Of a stretch of DNA of 64,000 bases, positions 1 to 11,100 are shown in pieces. This DNA is from Ovis canadensis (lineage: Eukaryota > Chordata > Mammalia > Artiodactyla > Bovidae), in assembly GCF_042477335.2 (NCBI RefSeq), contig NC_091260.1, forward strand, positions 51,417,001-51,481,000. The letters are read 5' to 3'. Position 1 is the stretch's first letter. Every line of letters starts with the position of its first letter. The notes beneath the pieces were generated by a model, which worked only from the letters and a program-made list of their open reading frames with translations, did not search any database and was not told the origin of the DNA. The translations under genes were made by a program, and so were the position numbers.

Positions 1-6
1 AAATTT

Positions 7-267
7 GAATATTTGTTTATTTATGTGGCTGAGTCAGGTCTTAGTTGCAACATGCAGGATCTTCGCTGCATCATGTGGGATCTTTCTTTGTGGCACAGAC
101 TCTCTAGTTGTAGCACACAGGCTCCAAAGCACTCAGGATCAGTAGTTGCAGAGTGTGGGTTAGTTGCTCTGGGGCATGTGGAATCTTAGTTCCCTGACCA
201 GGAATTGAACCCATGTCCCCTGCATTGCAAGGCAGATTCTTAACTGCTGGACCACCAGGGAAGTCCC
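7..267 (-). repeat. CHR-type (tRNA-Glu-derived) SINE, antisense
   Basis: Read on the minus strand it begins 'gggacttccctggtggtcca' and continues with a tRNA-like B-box region (ggttcaattcctgg) and 'cagggaactaag', the standard layout of cetartiodactyl CHR SINEs. The right end at 267 is sharp; the left end runs to the window edge. Confidence 0.75.
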
Positions 268-919
268 ATGACCTCCATCTTTATAAAGAAGGGGACAGGC
301 CTCTGGTGGTGTAAGTGGCTGTCCCACTTTCATTCATTTTAAAGCCAGAGAGAGTCCTGATTTGGCCTGGGCCTTTTAGGAATGAAGCTATCTATCCATC
401 CCCTACTGAACTTGCATCAGGTGAGCAGGAAGAGTTGGGGAATGATGCTTGGGCTATGTGGGTTTTGAGTTGGCAGAAGAATTTTTTAGAAATGAATCTG
501 GGAGGGAAGATGTTCCCAGGTAGAGAGAATAGGAGGCCCAAAGTGTGAAGATGAAGTGAGATGTCTCTGGGTTCCCTGATGACTCCAGCTGGACCAGAAA
601 GAAGAAAATGCAGTTGCACAAAGATGCCCAGGCCAGACTGCAGGAAGTTTTCACTGGATAGGTGGGTGGATCAGCCCTGGCCACAAGACTGCGGAAGGGA
701 ATTTTTAAGCAGGAGTGTGATGGGAGGAAGGATTGTGAGATAACAGTAACTTTTTCAAAAAATTTTCTCCTTTGCATTTTCCAGTTTTTATATAATGATT
801 TTACATTGCTTTTTAATTATAATGGATTGACAAAACTGTTGTCAAAGTGGTCCTCTGAAGCAGTAAATCAGGCAATGTTATGCTAAATGAAATCAGCCCA
901 ATAGGGTGAAGGTCTAGGA

Positions 920-1072
920 GCTGGATGAGATGGATGAGGTGGTTGGATGGCATCACCAAGTCAATGAACATGTGTTTGAGAAAACTCTGGGAGATGGTGA
1001 AGGACAGGGAAGGCTGGTGTGCTGCAGTCCATGGGATCAAAAAGAGTTGGGCACAACTGAGAGACTGAACAA
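920..1072 (+). repeat. BovB LINE 3' end fragment
   Basis: The terminal BovB segment can be read: 'ggatggcatcaccaagtcaa', a 'gaaggacaggga' block, a 'ctgcagtccatggg' block and the tail 'actgagagactgaacaa'. It is a short 5'-truncated, diverged copy. Confidence 0.8.
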
Positions 1073-1811
1073 TAACAACTAGGATCTGGGATTGGGGGAG
1101 TCACAAGAAATCCAGAGAGAGTCAGGGTCCAAAGAAATATTTGGAAGAATTGACAAAAACGTGTTAAAACCAAGATTACAGCATTAGATCAGAACAGTTT
1201 TTCAGAACTGCCTCGGGGATTTGAAGAAAAGAACTGCTGAGGTCTGAGACTTGGTGCAGCATTGCTACTTTAAAAAAATCTTCCCATGTGAATATAATGT
1301 GCAGTCATGTGGGTGAACCACTGAGACAGGAGATAAACTGCAAAGATCAGTGACTAAGAACATCATGGGATATCAGAGGAACGCACACTACATGGTGGAT
1401 GGGGTATGGGGGCCAGTCACCTCCCCATTCTGCCTCCATTTCTTCTCAGCTTCTCCATCTACCCTCCAGATAGCCCACCTCCCTCTGCTGGACCCTGACT
1501 CCCTATGAGGTTCTTCCTTACATTCCACTTCTGGTCTGGCTTTGGAAAACACCCAAGTGGCTGTATCTTCATGGACCTACAATGAGTAGAGTGTCTATGA
1601 TTGCCTTGACAGTAGGGTCAAGGTTTCAGAAATGAAAGATATTCCTACCAACACAGTGGGCATGAGCACAACTGAGAGTGCTGAGCTGTCTCAGGACAGT
1701 GAACTCCACGAAGGACAGGAGAGTGTGTTCAGTGAATAACCAACTTCATTTCATGACCATCTAGTCTTTTGTGAATATTTTTCTCCTCTTTCCTTCCTTA
1801 TTTCTCTCTAG

Positions 1812-2043
1812 GAATTTGAGAATTTCATCACCAAATTTGGAGACTCTGGTTTTGTCCTTGTAAGCCTGGGGTCCATGGTGAGTTTCATTCGGTCCCAGGA
1901 GGTTCTCAAAGAGATGAATGCTGCCTTTGCTCATCTCCCTCAAGGGGTGATATGGAAGTATAATCCTTCTCGTTGGCTCAAAGACATCAAATTGGCCCCA
2001 AATGTGAAAATTGTGCACTGGCTTCCTCAGAATGACCTTCTGG
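1812..2043 (+). CDS. UGT3A2: UGT3A copy A exon 5
   Basis: The acceptor 'tttctctctag' and donor 'gtaagg' bracket 232 bases, phase 0 in and phase 1 out. The peptide starts EFENFITKFGDSGF, passes through the LGSM motif that contacts the donor diphosphate region in UGTs, and ends in WLPQNDLL, the start of the UGT signature. It is open throughout. Copy B exon 5 has the same length and is about 84% identical (37 differences counted by hand). Confidence 0.92.
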
Positions 2044-5000
2044 GTAAGGACTGCCCAGGATTGCTTTTTTCTTCTCATTTACATGTCTTGGGGATCATTG
2101 GGCTTCTGATCTCTAGCTGGATTATTTCATCAGCACAGGGTAAGTCTTTCGATGACAGGAATGGAGCAGCGAGCTGGAGCCCTTGGGGAATCAGGCTATA
2201 ATGAGCTCAGATGCCAAAACAGCTATCTGCCCTTCATTTTCTATCTCAGACCTCATGTCTGAAACCACTGAAGTCACGTTCACCTACTGCCTTTGGTCTT
2301 GAACAAGATCACCACAAAATAATCCTAAGCAATCTGTGAACGCTGAGAACACATACCAGGAGATACACTGCCACCGTCTTCAGTGGCTTCAAGAGCACCT
2401 GCTCACTTATGTTCCCTTACACATTCACACACACACACACACACACACACAGATATATCTTCCTTAGCTACTAAGGGGTAAGCAATTCATAGGTTCACAA
2501 CATTGATGCCAATATACCTGAGTCCCAAGCTGAGCAACCTCCTAGCCAGTTACTTGACACATTGAGTCTCTGATACCAGAGAATTTCCTCACCCCCAACA
2601 GGGTATCTCTATGGCTAGCACTGCTTCTTAGAGACCCCTCACTGCCATAGCCACTGACTGGATCAGAGGCTTATAACCAAGTAATCTGTAGAATTTAAAA
2701 AAACCATATTCTTATTTCTATGTCTGCAAACGTATTTCTTTATATCTTGGGTGTGGGACATGATTCTCATTTGAAAAAAGAAATGAGGAGGCTCTGATGC
2801 ACATCCCAGTAGACCAGCACAGGCTGAGATGAACTCTTCATTATCATTAATCATTTTAGTTATTGCTACATAAAGATGGGATACAAAGGCTAGAACTGCA
2901 AATACTGATGGGCAGAGTCCAGTCTCTTATCTCAAGGAGCTTCTTATATATTTAAAGAGCACAACACATACTGTATAAGTTTTATGAGTGTTATATGACT
3001 TGTGATGTCAATGAATGTGATGTCAAGGAATTTATAGGAGAGGGCTATTATTTGGTGAGTGAGAGAGGTTTTCTCAAGGAAAAGAAGCAAAACAAAGATA
3101 GACATAGGGAAACATAAAGAGAAAACAGATGAGAGAAGAAGAGACTTGAGGGGATAGAGAGAAGAATAGATGGAATTTTGGATGGATGGATGGATGGAGA
3201 TAGTTGCCTTGATTAGCACTAGCACTATTCTCTATAGAATTCCCTGGGTTCTGAGTCTTCCCCCAGTTATGACCGAGTTAAGGAGTCTCTACAAAGGCAA
3301 GATTTGAAATCCTTGAATGTGTAGCAAGCAAAATCGTCTTTATAGTGGCTCCAACACCCCTTGAGTTCCCACTGGTATCTTCTGCCTTTTCTGCTTTCCT
3401 TGTTGTCCTGAAAACTTTCATCCTGAGATGTCCCGTTCTCTTTCTTATTTACAACAGGGCACCCTCGCATCTGCCTCTTTGTCAGCCATGGCGGGATGAA
3501 TAGTATCATGGAGGCCATCCAGCATGGTGTGCCCGTGGTGGGGATTCCCCTCTTTGGAGACCAACATGAAAACCTGCTCCGAGTTAAAGCCAAAAAGTTT
3601 GGTGTCTCTATCCAATTAAAGCAGATCAAGGCTGAGACACTGGCTCTGAAGATGAAGCAAGTCATAGAGGATAAGAGGTGTGCAGTTCTCTGGGCTTGTG
3701 GTTGCTTATGATGAGGGAAGACATAAACCATGATGGGCACCATGTGGGTCTTTTTGCAGTAAAAGCGGAAACTTCCAGGACATGAAATCATATGTGTATG
3801 ATGCTAATAGCTGACTTATTTCCTCTGAGAAGAAGACTAGGGCAATTTAGGTTAGATGTTGGTTTTCTACCTTCTAGCTGTGAGGAACTGGAACTATTGA
3901 CACAGTCTGTCTTTGAGAAGTCTTCTATTTTGGAGGTGTTTGTAGTAGAATTCCAACAGAGGCAGGAGGTTGCCTTTCTATTCCCAATATCCCACACTGT
4001 TCCCCACCTCAGGCCCCTTGCCTGTGCTGCTCCCTAGAACACTCCTTTCCTTCTCTTCACAAGACTGGCTCCTTCATGACACTGAGGTCTCATCCCAATG
4101 TCAACTGCCTCAGAGAGACCTTTCTCTGATAGTCTCAAAGCTTCCTCTCTTTTCCACCCCAATCGTAACACATTATTTTTTTCTTGATGTATCTCAAAAT
4201 CTGTGATCACCTCATTTCTTTATGTTTTAATTAATTGTCTGTCCCTACATGAAGGGCTTCCCAGGTGGTGGTAGTGGAAAAGAATCCACCTGCCAATGCA
4301 GGAGATAGAAGAGATGTGGGTTCGATCCCTAGGTCGGGAAGATCCTCTGGAGGAGGGCATGGCAACCCACTCAAGTATTCCTGCCTGCAGAATTCCATGC
4401 ACAGAGCAGCCTGCTGGGCTACAGTCCATGGGTTGCAAAGAGTCAGACACACCTGAAGTGACTTTCCATGCATGCATGCACCCTACACGAGAAGATAGAG
4501 AGTATCTTCCAGCGTAACAGCATGAGTCTCTTGCTGTGTCCTCAGGGTCCAGCTCAGGGTCTGCATAAAGTAAGTCTGAATGGATTTCTGTTAAGTGAAT
4601 CAATACAAAGGGATCCATTCATCTCTTAAGAAACTTTCCAACCAGTGCAATAATCTCATGTGTGAAGAGAAAGAAATATATATTTTCTTTCTTACAATGA
4701 AGACTGAAAAACTTACAGCTTCAGGGACACACACTTGAAGCATATCTCAAGACTTAGCATTACTGTACAACATTATGTAAGTAGTTAGATGACCGAATAA
4801 TAACCACATTACATGTGATGCCAACCCCAGAAAAGTTGTTAAACTCTGGGGATCAGATAACCCAGAGACTGTATATATATTTGGTATCTCATGTGTTTAA
4901 AATGTTCATTTAGTAATGAGTGGATTTGTAAGTTTCATTATATTTTCAAAGACTTAGACCCAAATGTGCATGATCCATCAGCCCTATGAAGCAATCATCT

Positions 5001-6424
5001 GGGCTGGAATGGTCCACAGACATTGGACATCAGGGCTGGCCACAGAATTCATGTGCCCTTATGTGAAATGGAAATGTGGAGCCCCTTGTCATAATGTGTA
5101 AGGATTTTAAGAAGATGACAGCAGATAATTAAATCAAGCATGTCTGATTTAAAAGGGCTTCCTAGGTAGCTCAGTGGAGAAGGCAATGGCACCCGACTCC
5201 AGTACTCTTGCCTGGAAAATCCCATGGACAGAGGAGTCTGGTGGGCTGCAGTCCATGGGGTCGCTGAGAGTTGAACATGACTGAGCGACTTCACTTTCAC
5301 TTTTCACTTTCATGCATTGAAGAAGGAAATGGCAACCCACTCCAGTGTTCTTGCCTGGAGAATCCCAGGGATGGGGGAGCCGGGTGGGCTTCCGTCTATG
5401 GGGTCACACAGAGTCTGACACGACTGAAGCGACTTAGCAGCAGCAGCAGCAGGTGGCTCAGTGGTAAAGAATCTGCCTGCAATGTGGGAGACCCAGGTTC
5501 AATCCCAGGGAGACCCAGGTTAGATCCCTGGGTTGGAAAAAATCCTCTGGAGAAGGAAGTGGCATCCCACTCCAGTATTCTTGCAGGAAGTCCCATGGAC
5601 AGAGAAGCCTGGCAGGCAGCAGTCCATGGGGTCACAAAGAGTCAGACCTGACAGTGAGTAAACAATAAGGTTGATTTAAGGGTGAAGCCCTCTGGAAATA
5701 GGCAGGCTTACAGCCCATGAAGCCAGTGCTGGTCAACATGATGCTTTGAAAGGGGCAGGGAAATGCAGGTGTCTTCCTGGGCTGTGGTTCTCAGAGTCAT
5801 GTATTATCTAGCCCAGACACCAGCACAAAGTAGACACTCAATAAATATAATGGTTTCTGTAGTATATATCATGAACCTCCTGTGGGAGAAACTAGTCCTT
5901 ATAGATGTAGTCACTTTTTTGTAGTTTAGCACTTCCAGCACCAAGCATGGATCTTTGCATGCATGTATCAGTTTGAAACTTTGAGACCCAACTAGACAAT
6001 AGTAAGGCCAGGTCAACAACTTTTCCTTGAAAGGAAGTCTTTTGTGCCTATGGTAGAAAGTGTGTGTGCGCATGTGTGTGTGATACAAGGTCTCTAAGAA
6101 TTCTGAGACCACTTGAGTTAACACCTCCCCTCTGTCTGTGTCAACAGGTACAAATCTGCCGCAGAGGCTGCCAGCATCATCAGACGCTCGCAGCCCCTGA
6201 CCCCTGCCCAGCGGCTGGTGGGCTGGATCGACCACATCCTCCAGACAGGGGGTGCAGCCCACCTCAAGCCACATGCCTTCCAGCAGCCGTGGTATGAGCA
6301 GTACCTACTGGACGTCCTCTTGTTCCTGCTGATGGTCACCCTGGGCACTGTGTGGCTCTGTGGGAAGCTACTGGGCCTAGTGGCCAGGTGGCTGTGTGGG
6401 GCCAAGAAGCTGAAGAAGGCCTGA
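1812..6424 (+). CDS. UGT3A2: UGT3A copy A, UDP-glycosyltransferase 3 family (3' half, exons 5-7)
   Basis: Three exons (1812-2043, 3458-3677, 6148-6424) join in frame (phases 0, 1, 2) and encode the C-terminal 243 residues (about residues 281-523) of a UGT3A enzyme. UGT3A proteins are ER-membrane enzymes that transfer sugar from a UDP-sugar to small lipophilic acceptors. The visible part holds the donor-binding domain with the UGT signature (WLPQNDLL ... FVSHGGMNS ... GIPLFGDQ), then the C-terminal membrane helix and a lysine-rich tail. All splice sites are GT-AG and no frame damage is seen. Phe at the residue-391 position resembles UGT3A2 (UDP-Glc/UDP-Xyl user) rather than UGT3A1 (Asn, UDP-GlcNAc user), from what I know of the family. 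The symbol is therefore a best match, not proven orthology. Exons 1-4 lie outside the window. Confidence 0.85.
2426..2451. repeat. (CA)13 microsatellite
   Basis: Thirteen uninterrupted CA units in intron 5 of copy A. At the roughly matching place in copy B intron 5 (about 38130-38300) there is a BovB fragment instead. Confidence 0.95.
3180..3198. repeat. Short GGAT tetranucleotide repeat
   Basis: About five GGAT units in intron 5 of copy A, shortly before exon 6. A longer version of the same repeat lies at the matching place in copy B (41658-41700), so the array predates the duplication and then changed length. Confidence 0.85.
3458..3677 (+). CDS. UGT3A2: UGT3A copy A exon 6
   Basis: The acceptor 'tatttacaacag' and donor 'gtgtgc' bracket 220 bases, phase 1 in and phase 2 out. 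This exon carries the core of the UGT signature: FVSHGGMNS, then GIPLFGDQHEN. If residue 1 is the family start, the Phe codon at 3553-3555 is residue 391 and the following G-D-Q are 392-394. Arg400 is CGA (3580-3582), the codon that has become a stop in copy B. The donor GTGTGC is unusual but identical in both copies, so it is probably the working site. Confidence 0.92.
4254..4475 (+). repeat. Bov-tA SINE
   Basis: The tRNA-derived head 'gggcttcccaggtgg' with a B-box-like 'gggttcgatccc' is followed by the Bov-A body (ggcaacccactcaagtattc) and the 'gagtcagacacac' end. Confidence 0.92.
5154..5452 (+). repeat. Bov-A2 SINE (dimeric Bov-A) with AGC tail
   Basis: Two Bov-A monomers (each with 'ggcaacccactccag'-like and 'tggggtc' blocks) are joined by a 'cttcactttcac' linker, and the element ends in a short AGC-repeat tail at about 5438-5451. 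Bov-A2 is a ruminant SINE, so it helps identify the host group. Confidence 0.92.
5453..5667 (+). repeat. Bov-tA SINE with small internal duplication
   Basis: It directly abuts the AGC tail of the preceding Bov-A2. The head 'tggctcagtggtaaagaatc' is present, and the 'agacccaggtt...atccc' segment occurs twice in a row (about 5489-5530), a small local duplication. It ends with 'gagtcagacctgac'. Confidence 0.9.
6148..6424 (+). CDS. UGT3A2: UGT3A copy A exon 7 (terminal)
   Basis: The acceptor 'ctgtgtcaacag' is followed by 277 coding bases to TGA at 6422-6424. The peptide includes the conserved QRLVGWIDHILQTGG segment, then one hydrophobic helix (about YLLDVLLFLLMVTLGTVWL) that anchors UGTs in the ER membrane. 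The short cytosolic tail ends KLKKA, which fits a KxKxx ER-retrieval signal. Copy B exon 7 is about 94% identical. Confidence 0.93.
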
Positions 6425-7152
6425 GGCCAAATGGAGCCTACGAAGGTGGAGTGTTTGGGCAGACTCAGCATTTCTTGGCATCTCCAGCCAGTTTTGGCAA
6501 CCGTGGTTCTCCACATCTTATCCACTTGCTATTTTGCTACAAATTCCTGCTCACTGGCTTCTTCTCATGACTGCAATTCTTTACTGAGCCCTTGTAGCCT
6601 TGATTGCCAGTCAGCAAGGGCTGTTCTGTGATTCTGTCCCTAGGTAATTTGGATATGTGACCATCAGATCTGAAGCCTAGAAACTGCCTTCTGTATCACA
6701 TTCTTTCTGGCACTGAGCCTGGACCATTTCAGTCTCCATTCCCTTGCATCTTCTCAGCCTCCTTCCCTCACGCCTTCTCCACCACTTGTCATGGAATAAC
6801 CCCTAAGGCAGGTGCTTTGTTGTTTCTTTTGCTTTCTGTTTGCTTGTCCCAAAAACTCTTGTCAAAGCTCAGGAAGCCTATCCTGGGCACGAGCATTTGG
6901 GGCCAGACACACCCTTGCCTGTGTGCATGGTCTCTGCCTTGGTTTTTGCAGATCACTCCTTTGCAGTGGAGACTGAAGGTTACTCATGGGCTGAAGTGTC
7001 CCTGGTCTTTGCTTTTCATAGCTGTGAGCTATCTTCTCAACTTTCCTATTTAAAAAAAGAAGTCATGAGAAAGAAGATAATTTCTTTATAAACTAAGAAG
7101 AGCCTCTACATAGCTGAGCCTTTCTGTACCTGACATACTGTTGGAAATTGCG
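6425..7152 (+). other. Presumed 3' UTR and downstream flank of copy A
   Basis: This follows the stop codon. I see no AATAAA or ATTAAA by eye, so the polyadenylation site cannot be placed. No open gene is evident. A BovB copy begins at about 7153. Confidence 0.5.
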
Positions 7153-7958
7153 TTCAGTTCAGTTCAGTTGCTCAGTCATGTCCGACTCTTTGCGACCCCA
7201 TGGACTGCAGCACATCAGGCTTCCCTGTCCGTCACCAACTCCTGGAGCTTGCTCAAACTCATGTCCATCGAGTCAGTGATGCCATCCAACCACCTCATCC
7301 TCTGTTGTGCTTTCTCCTCTTGCCCCCAGTCCTTCCCAGCATCAGGGTCTTTTCCGAAGAGTCAGCTCTTCACATCAGGTGGTCAAAGAAATGGAGCTTC
7401 AGCTTCAGCACCAATGAATATCTTTCCAGTGAATATTTAGGGTTGATTTCCTTTAGGATTGACTGGTTTGATTTCCTTCCTGTGCAAAGGATTCTCAAGA
7501 GCCTTCTCCAGCACCACAATTCAAAAGCATCAATTCTTTGGTGCTCAGCCTTTTTTATAGTCCAACTCTCACATCTGTACATGGCTACTGGAAAAACCAT
7601 GACTATGCGGACGTTTGTTGGCAAAGTGATATCTCTGATCTGTAATATGCTGTCTAGATTTGTCATAACTTTCCTTCCAAGGAGCAAGTGTCTTTTAATT
7701 TCATGGCTGCTGTCACTGTCTGCAGTGATATTGGAGCCCCCCAAAATAAAATCTGCCAGTTTCCACTTTTCCCCATTCTATTTGCCATGAAATGATGGGA
7801 CCAGATGCCATGATCTTACTTTTTTGAATGTTGAGTTTTAAGCCAGCTTTTTCACTCTCCTTTTTCACCCTCTTTTGAATTCCTCTTCACTTTCTGTCAT
7901 TAGAGTAGCATCATCTGCACATCTCAGGTTGCTGGTATTTCTCCCGGTGATCTTGATA
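7153..7958 (-). repeat. BovB LINE, antisense, 5'-truncated
   Basis: The plus strand begins with the reversed BovB tail (repeated GTTCA units, then 'gttgctcagtcatgtccgac') and runs back through the 3' part of the reverse transcriptase ORF. The minus-strand reading includes GGSNITADSDSSHEIKRHLLLGRK and RCESWTIKKAEHQRIDAFELWCWRR-like fragments broken by frame changes. It is inactive. Confidence 0.92.
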
Positions 7959-8055
7959 GTAATGGAAACCAGAAAAAAAAAAAAAGTGACTGGAACTGCT
8001 TAGGGTTTTCTTTTTTTTTTCTTCTTGTTTTTCTCATGTAAAAGAAAGTGTAGTG

Positions 8056-8190
8056 GAATTCCTGGTGGTCCAGTGGTTAGGACTCTGAGCTTTCACTGCA
8101 GAGGGTGAGAATTCAGTCCCCAGTCAGGGAACTAAGATCCCACAAGCTGGTAGCATGGCTGAAAAAAACAAAACAAAACAGTGTAGTGTC
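8056..8190 (+). repeat. CHR-type SINE, sense
   Basis: The head 'ggaattcctggtggtccagt' is followed by 'ggttaggactctgagctttc' and 'cagtcagggaactaagatcc', with an A-rich tail ('aaaaaaacaaaacaaaac'). Confidence 0.8.
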
Positions 8191-11100
8191 GGTAGGCAGG
8201 CATCCAGAGCTAGTGCGGTAGTGCCATGATGTCATCAATAGTCCAGATTTCTTGTCTGATTGATCTGCCTTCCTTAATGAGTGGCTTCAGCCTTAAGGTC
8301 ATCCTGATTTTCCAGGTAGTCATTTTGGATCCAGTCAGCACATGGAATTTTAGGCAAGAAAAGGGAAACTCAAGGAAAGGGAATAAAGCAGGTTCATGCT
8401 AGCTGAGTTAGTGTCTTCAAAGAGGTTTCCCAAAGAATTCCAGTTAAATCTCATTGAAAGACATGGGTCATGTGACCATTCCTAGCTACATAAATATTCT
8501 CCAGCTCTGACTGCAATGCTGGGTGCACTACTACTCCAAGTAATTGGGGGATGAGGGGTGGCGAATAGGTGTTAGAAAGAAAAAAAAAAAAAGACAGTGG
8601 ATAATGGAGGAAACTAGATCCTCGGTCACATGTGGAGGGCAGGGAAGGGCTGGATTGAATGTATGTTTCACCTGTGACCTGGTGACTTAGTGACCTCAGG
8701 GACAGGCTTAACTGCCTTTCTGGGTGAAACATTCAAAATAAGAATAGCAATCTTTGACCAATGTGACGTGTTATTCGTTCCAAGTTCTTTCATCTTCCTT
8801 TCTGCCATTTAATGGGACACCTGTGTCTAATCCATTCACCTGGAAAGAAACAGGAACCACAGGGGCAACCACAGAGGGAGAGGAGAGTCATTGTGTAAAT
8901 TAAGACTATAGCAGTAAAACTTGTTGCCACCTCTTCCCTGATGCCTGCTCCAGCCAGGGTACATGGCTTAGAGAATGGATGGGCTGGTTTTAGCTCCCAT
9001 TGGCCCCCTCTTGTGAGCATGAGTTTGCCAAGAATAATCTGCCCTACCACAGGGTGGTCCTGGCTGGTATACCCCTCCCACCCAGGGCAATTTCATGCTC
9101 ATGCAGACAGAAGGCACTGGGATTTGCTAAGGAATTCCCTTGGGAAATTTTGTGGGTTTGTTTGTTTTTTTTTTTGCCCCTAAGATCCAGGAAGGCTCCT
9201 TTCTCCATTTCAGGCTTTAAATTAGTTAATTATTTCTTTTTAATAAGTTCTTAAGTGAAAGTTCCAAATTTAGAGACACACACATCTGCCAGAGTGGATT
9301 TTAAACTAACTTCTTCAAATTTCATCTCAAGATAACAGTAAGTGATATCAACTAATAGTTGATAACTGGTGATTGAGTTCCCCTGGGTTTTATTTATTTT
9401 TTTCTGATTTAAAAATTCAAGATGAATTTTGAGGTATTTTTTGTGTTACACAAAGAAAGGAAGGTTCCACAAACAAGGCCTGTGAACCCTCCAGGTGGTG
9501 GGGCCACCTCCCTGACTATAGATCCCTGACTACAAGATCATTGAGAATGATGACACTGGGTGACAACTCTTGCTTTCTCATTTGTGTTACTGAGAGCTGA
9601 GCTTCATCTATCTTCTAATTGGTTTTATAGATGAGTAAGCCTAAAAAATATAACAGAAAAGAGTGCCATCACTCCTTCCCCTTTTTGTAGTTTATTCCAT
9701 CTCATGGAATATTACTAAGCTAAAGCCTGCAGTTCCATATTCCTTTAGTGACCACTGATGAACTTGGCATCATCTCAGATGAGAGTTACTGTTGCTAGGA
9801 AACCAATTAGCAAGCAGTAGCAGAAAGCCTCAGTAGAACAGCCTAAGCCAGTGGCCTGCAAACTAGGCTACCTTCAGTATCATGCATGCATGAAAACTTC
9901 CCAAGGGCTTCATGACACTATTCTAGTTTTCTAAAACTGGTCTTCCTAACAAGGTGTTGTGTTTAGTTGACAGATCCTCTTTCTTACCACACTTTTCACA
10001 ATTTCCTGACTTTTAATTTACAGAATAAATGGACACCTGTCACCGGCTCCCATTCTTCCCTTGGTGCATTGCCTGGGGGTGGAAAAGTAGAGGTGATTGA
10101 GCCAGAAAGTCCTTGTAACTCAGATGATTTGTAATTCTTTGTTTTAACAAAATCCGAAGATGAACTGTGATTTTTTTTCAGCTGACAGACCTTTAACGAC
10201 AGTAACTTTTGGTAATAGATTGCTGTGAGAATGGCATATTTATGTAGCACATTATTCTGAAGTCGTTCCAAGAATGGAGGGACATCATTTTCAAGACAGT
10301 TCATAACAAAACTCTTAGTGCTCCTGTTATTTATGTGAATAGTTTTTCAGTGTTTGCATAACTAATCTTTAGAACTAGGTAACACAGTATTGGGAATGTT
10401 GCTTTTTTTTTTTTTTTTGAAACTTACCTGTGATGATACACAGTTCTTCCAGTTAGAAACATACTGTATGGTAATATAATTCTTTGAGAGCAAAGTTATA
10501 AAATAGGAAACAACATTAATTTTATATTAAGTTTCACTCACCCTATAGTATCTATGTATATTTTATACTTTTATGACATACCTAAATTTTCCTTATTAAA
10601 TAAATCATGCACTGTTATATATGAATTCTGAAGTATAAATGATTTATAACATGTTGAATTCGGGAGTACAGCACAGTGATTCAGTTATATATGTGTATTT
10701 TTGGATTCTTTTCTCCTACAGGTTATTACAAGATACTGAGTATAGTTCCCTGTGCTATACAGTAGGTCTGTTTTGGTTGTCTGTAGTGATGTGTATTGAT
10801 GCCAGCCAACTAATTCAGCCCTCTCCTCCAACTTTTTCTCAAATTTTTAGGTATTTCTGGGTCATGCAGCTCAATTGTATTTTTAAATTGTAATATCCCC
10901 CTCAAATTTCCAATATATTGGAAAAAATCCACATATAAGTGAACCCAGGCAGTTCAAGCCCGTGTTCAAAGGTCAACAGTATTTGTCTTTTGGACATTGG
11001 TCACAGCTCACAAAGAATACCATTAATATCCTTCCATTTGGCATAGAGGAAAATACATACTGTTTTCCAGGATTAATTTTGTGATCACAAAGTTAATTTA

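Larger units (their letters stand above)
1..1811 (+). other. Intron 4 (partial) of UGT3A copy A
   Basis: This stretch precedes the first visible exon of copy A and holds no coding exon that I can find. It contains a CHR-type SINE at the left edge and a short BovB tail at about 920-1072. The last several hundred bases before the exon align loosely with the matching intron of copy B (about 37120-37495), including a shared 'ctgagctgtc' stretch, so they belong to the duplicated segment. The upstream exons 1-4 of copy A must lie beyond the left edge. Confidence 0.75.
3678..6147 (+). other. Intron 6 of copy A (2470 bp)
   Basis: The first ~120 bases and the last ~220 bases match copy B intron 6, which is only 359 bp long. 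The ~2.1 kb between (about 3790-5925) has no counterpart in copy B. It contains three SINEs (4254-5667) plus anonymous DNA (about 3800-4250 and 4476-5150) in which I see no gene. Confidence 0.85.

Noticed and set aside
3180-3198. Tetranucleotide repeats as a CRISPR array or regulatory repeat
   Set aside because: A simple microsatellite in a mammalian intron with no spacers.
4265-4456. Open frames in both strands of Bov-tA/Bov-A2 copies (here and at 5271-5651, 36251-36517, 45543-45803, 55216-55438 and others)
   Set aside because: They are SINE sequence read in frame; the same peptides recur wherever the SINE occurs.
5442-5452. AGC/CTG runs (also 12021, 25293, 27876, 45420) as trinucleotide-expansion loci
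   Set aside because: They are the standard tails of Bov-A2 SINEs and are short.
6425-7152. Polyadenylation signal for copy A
   Set aside because: No AATAAA or ATTAAA seen between the stop codon and the BovB, so no site is called.
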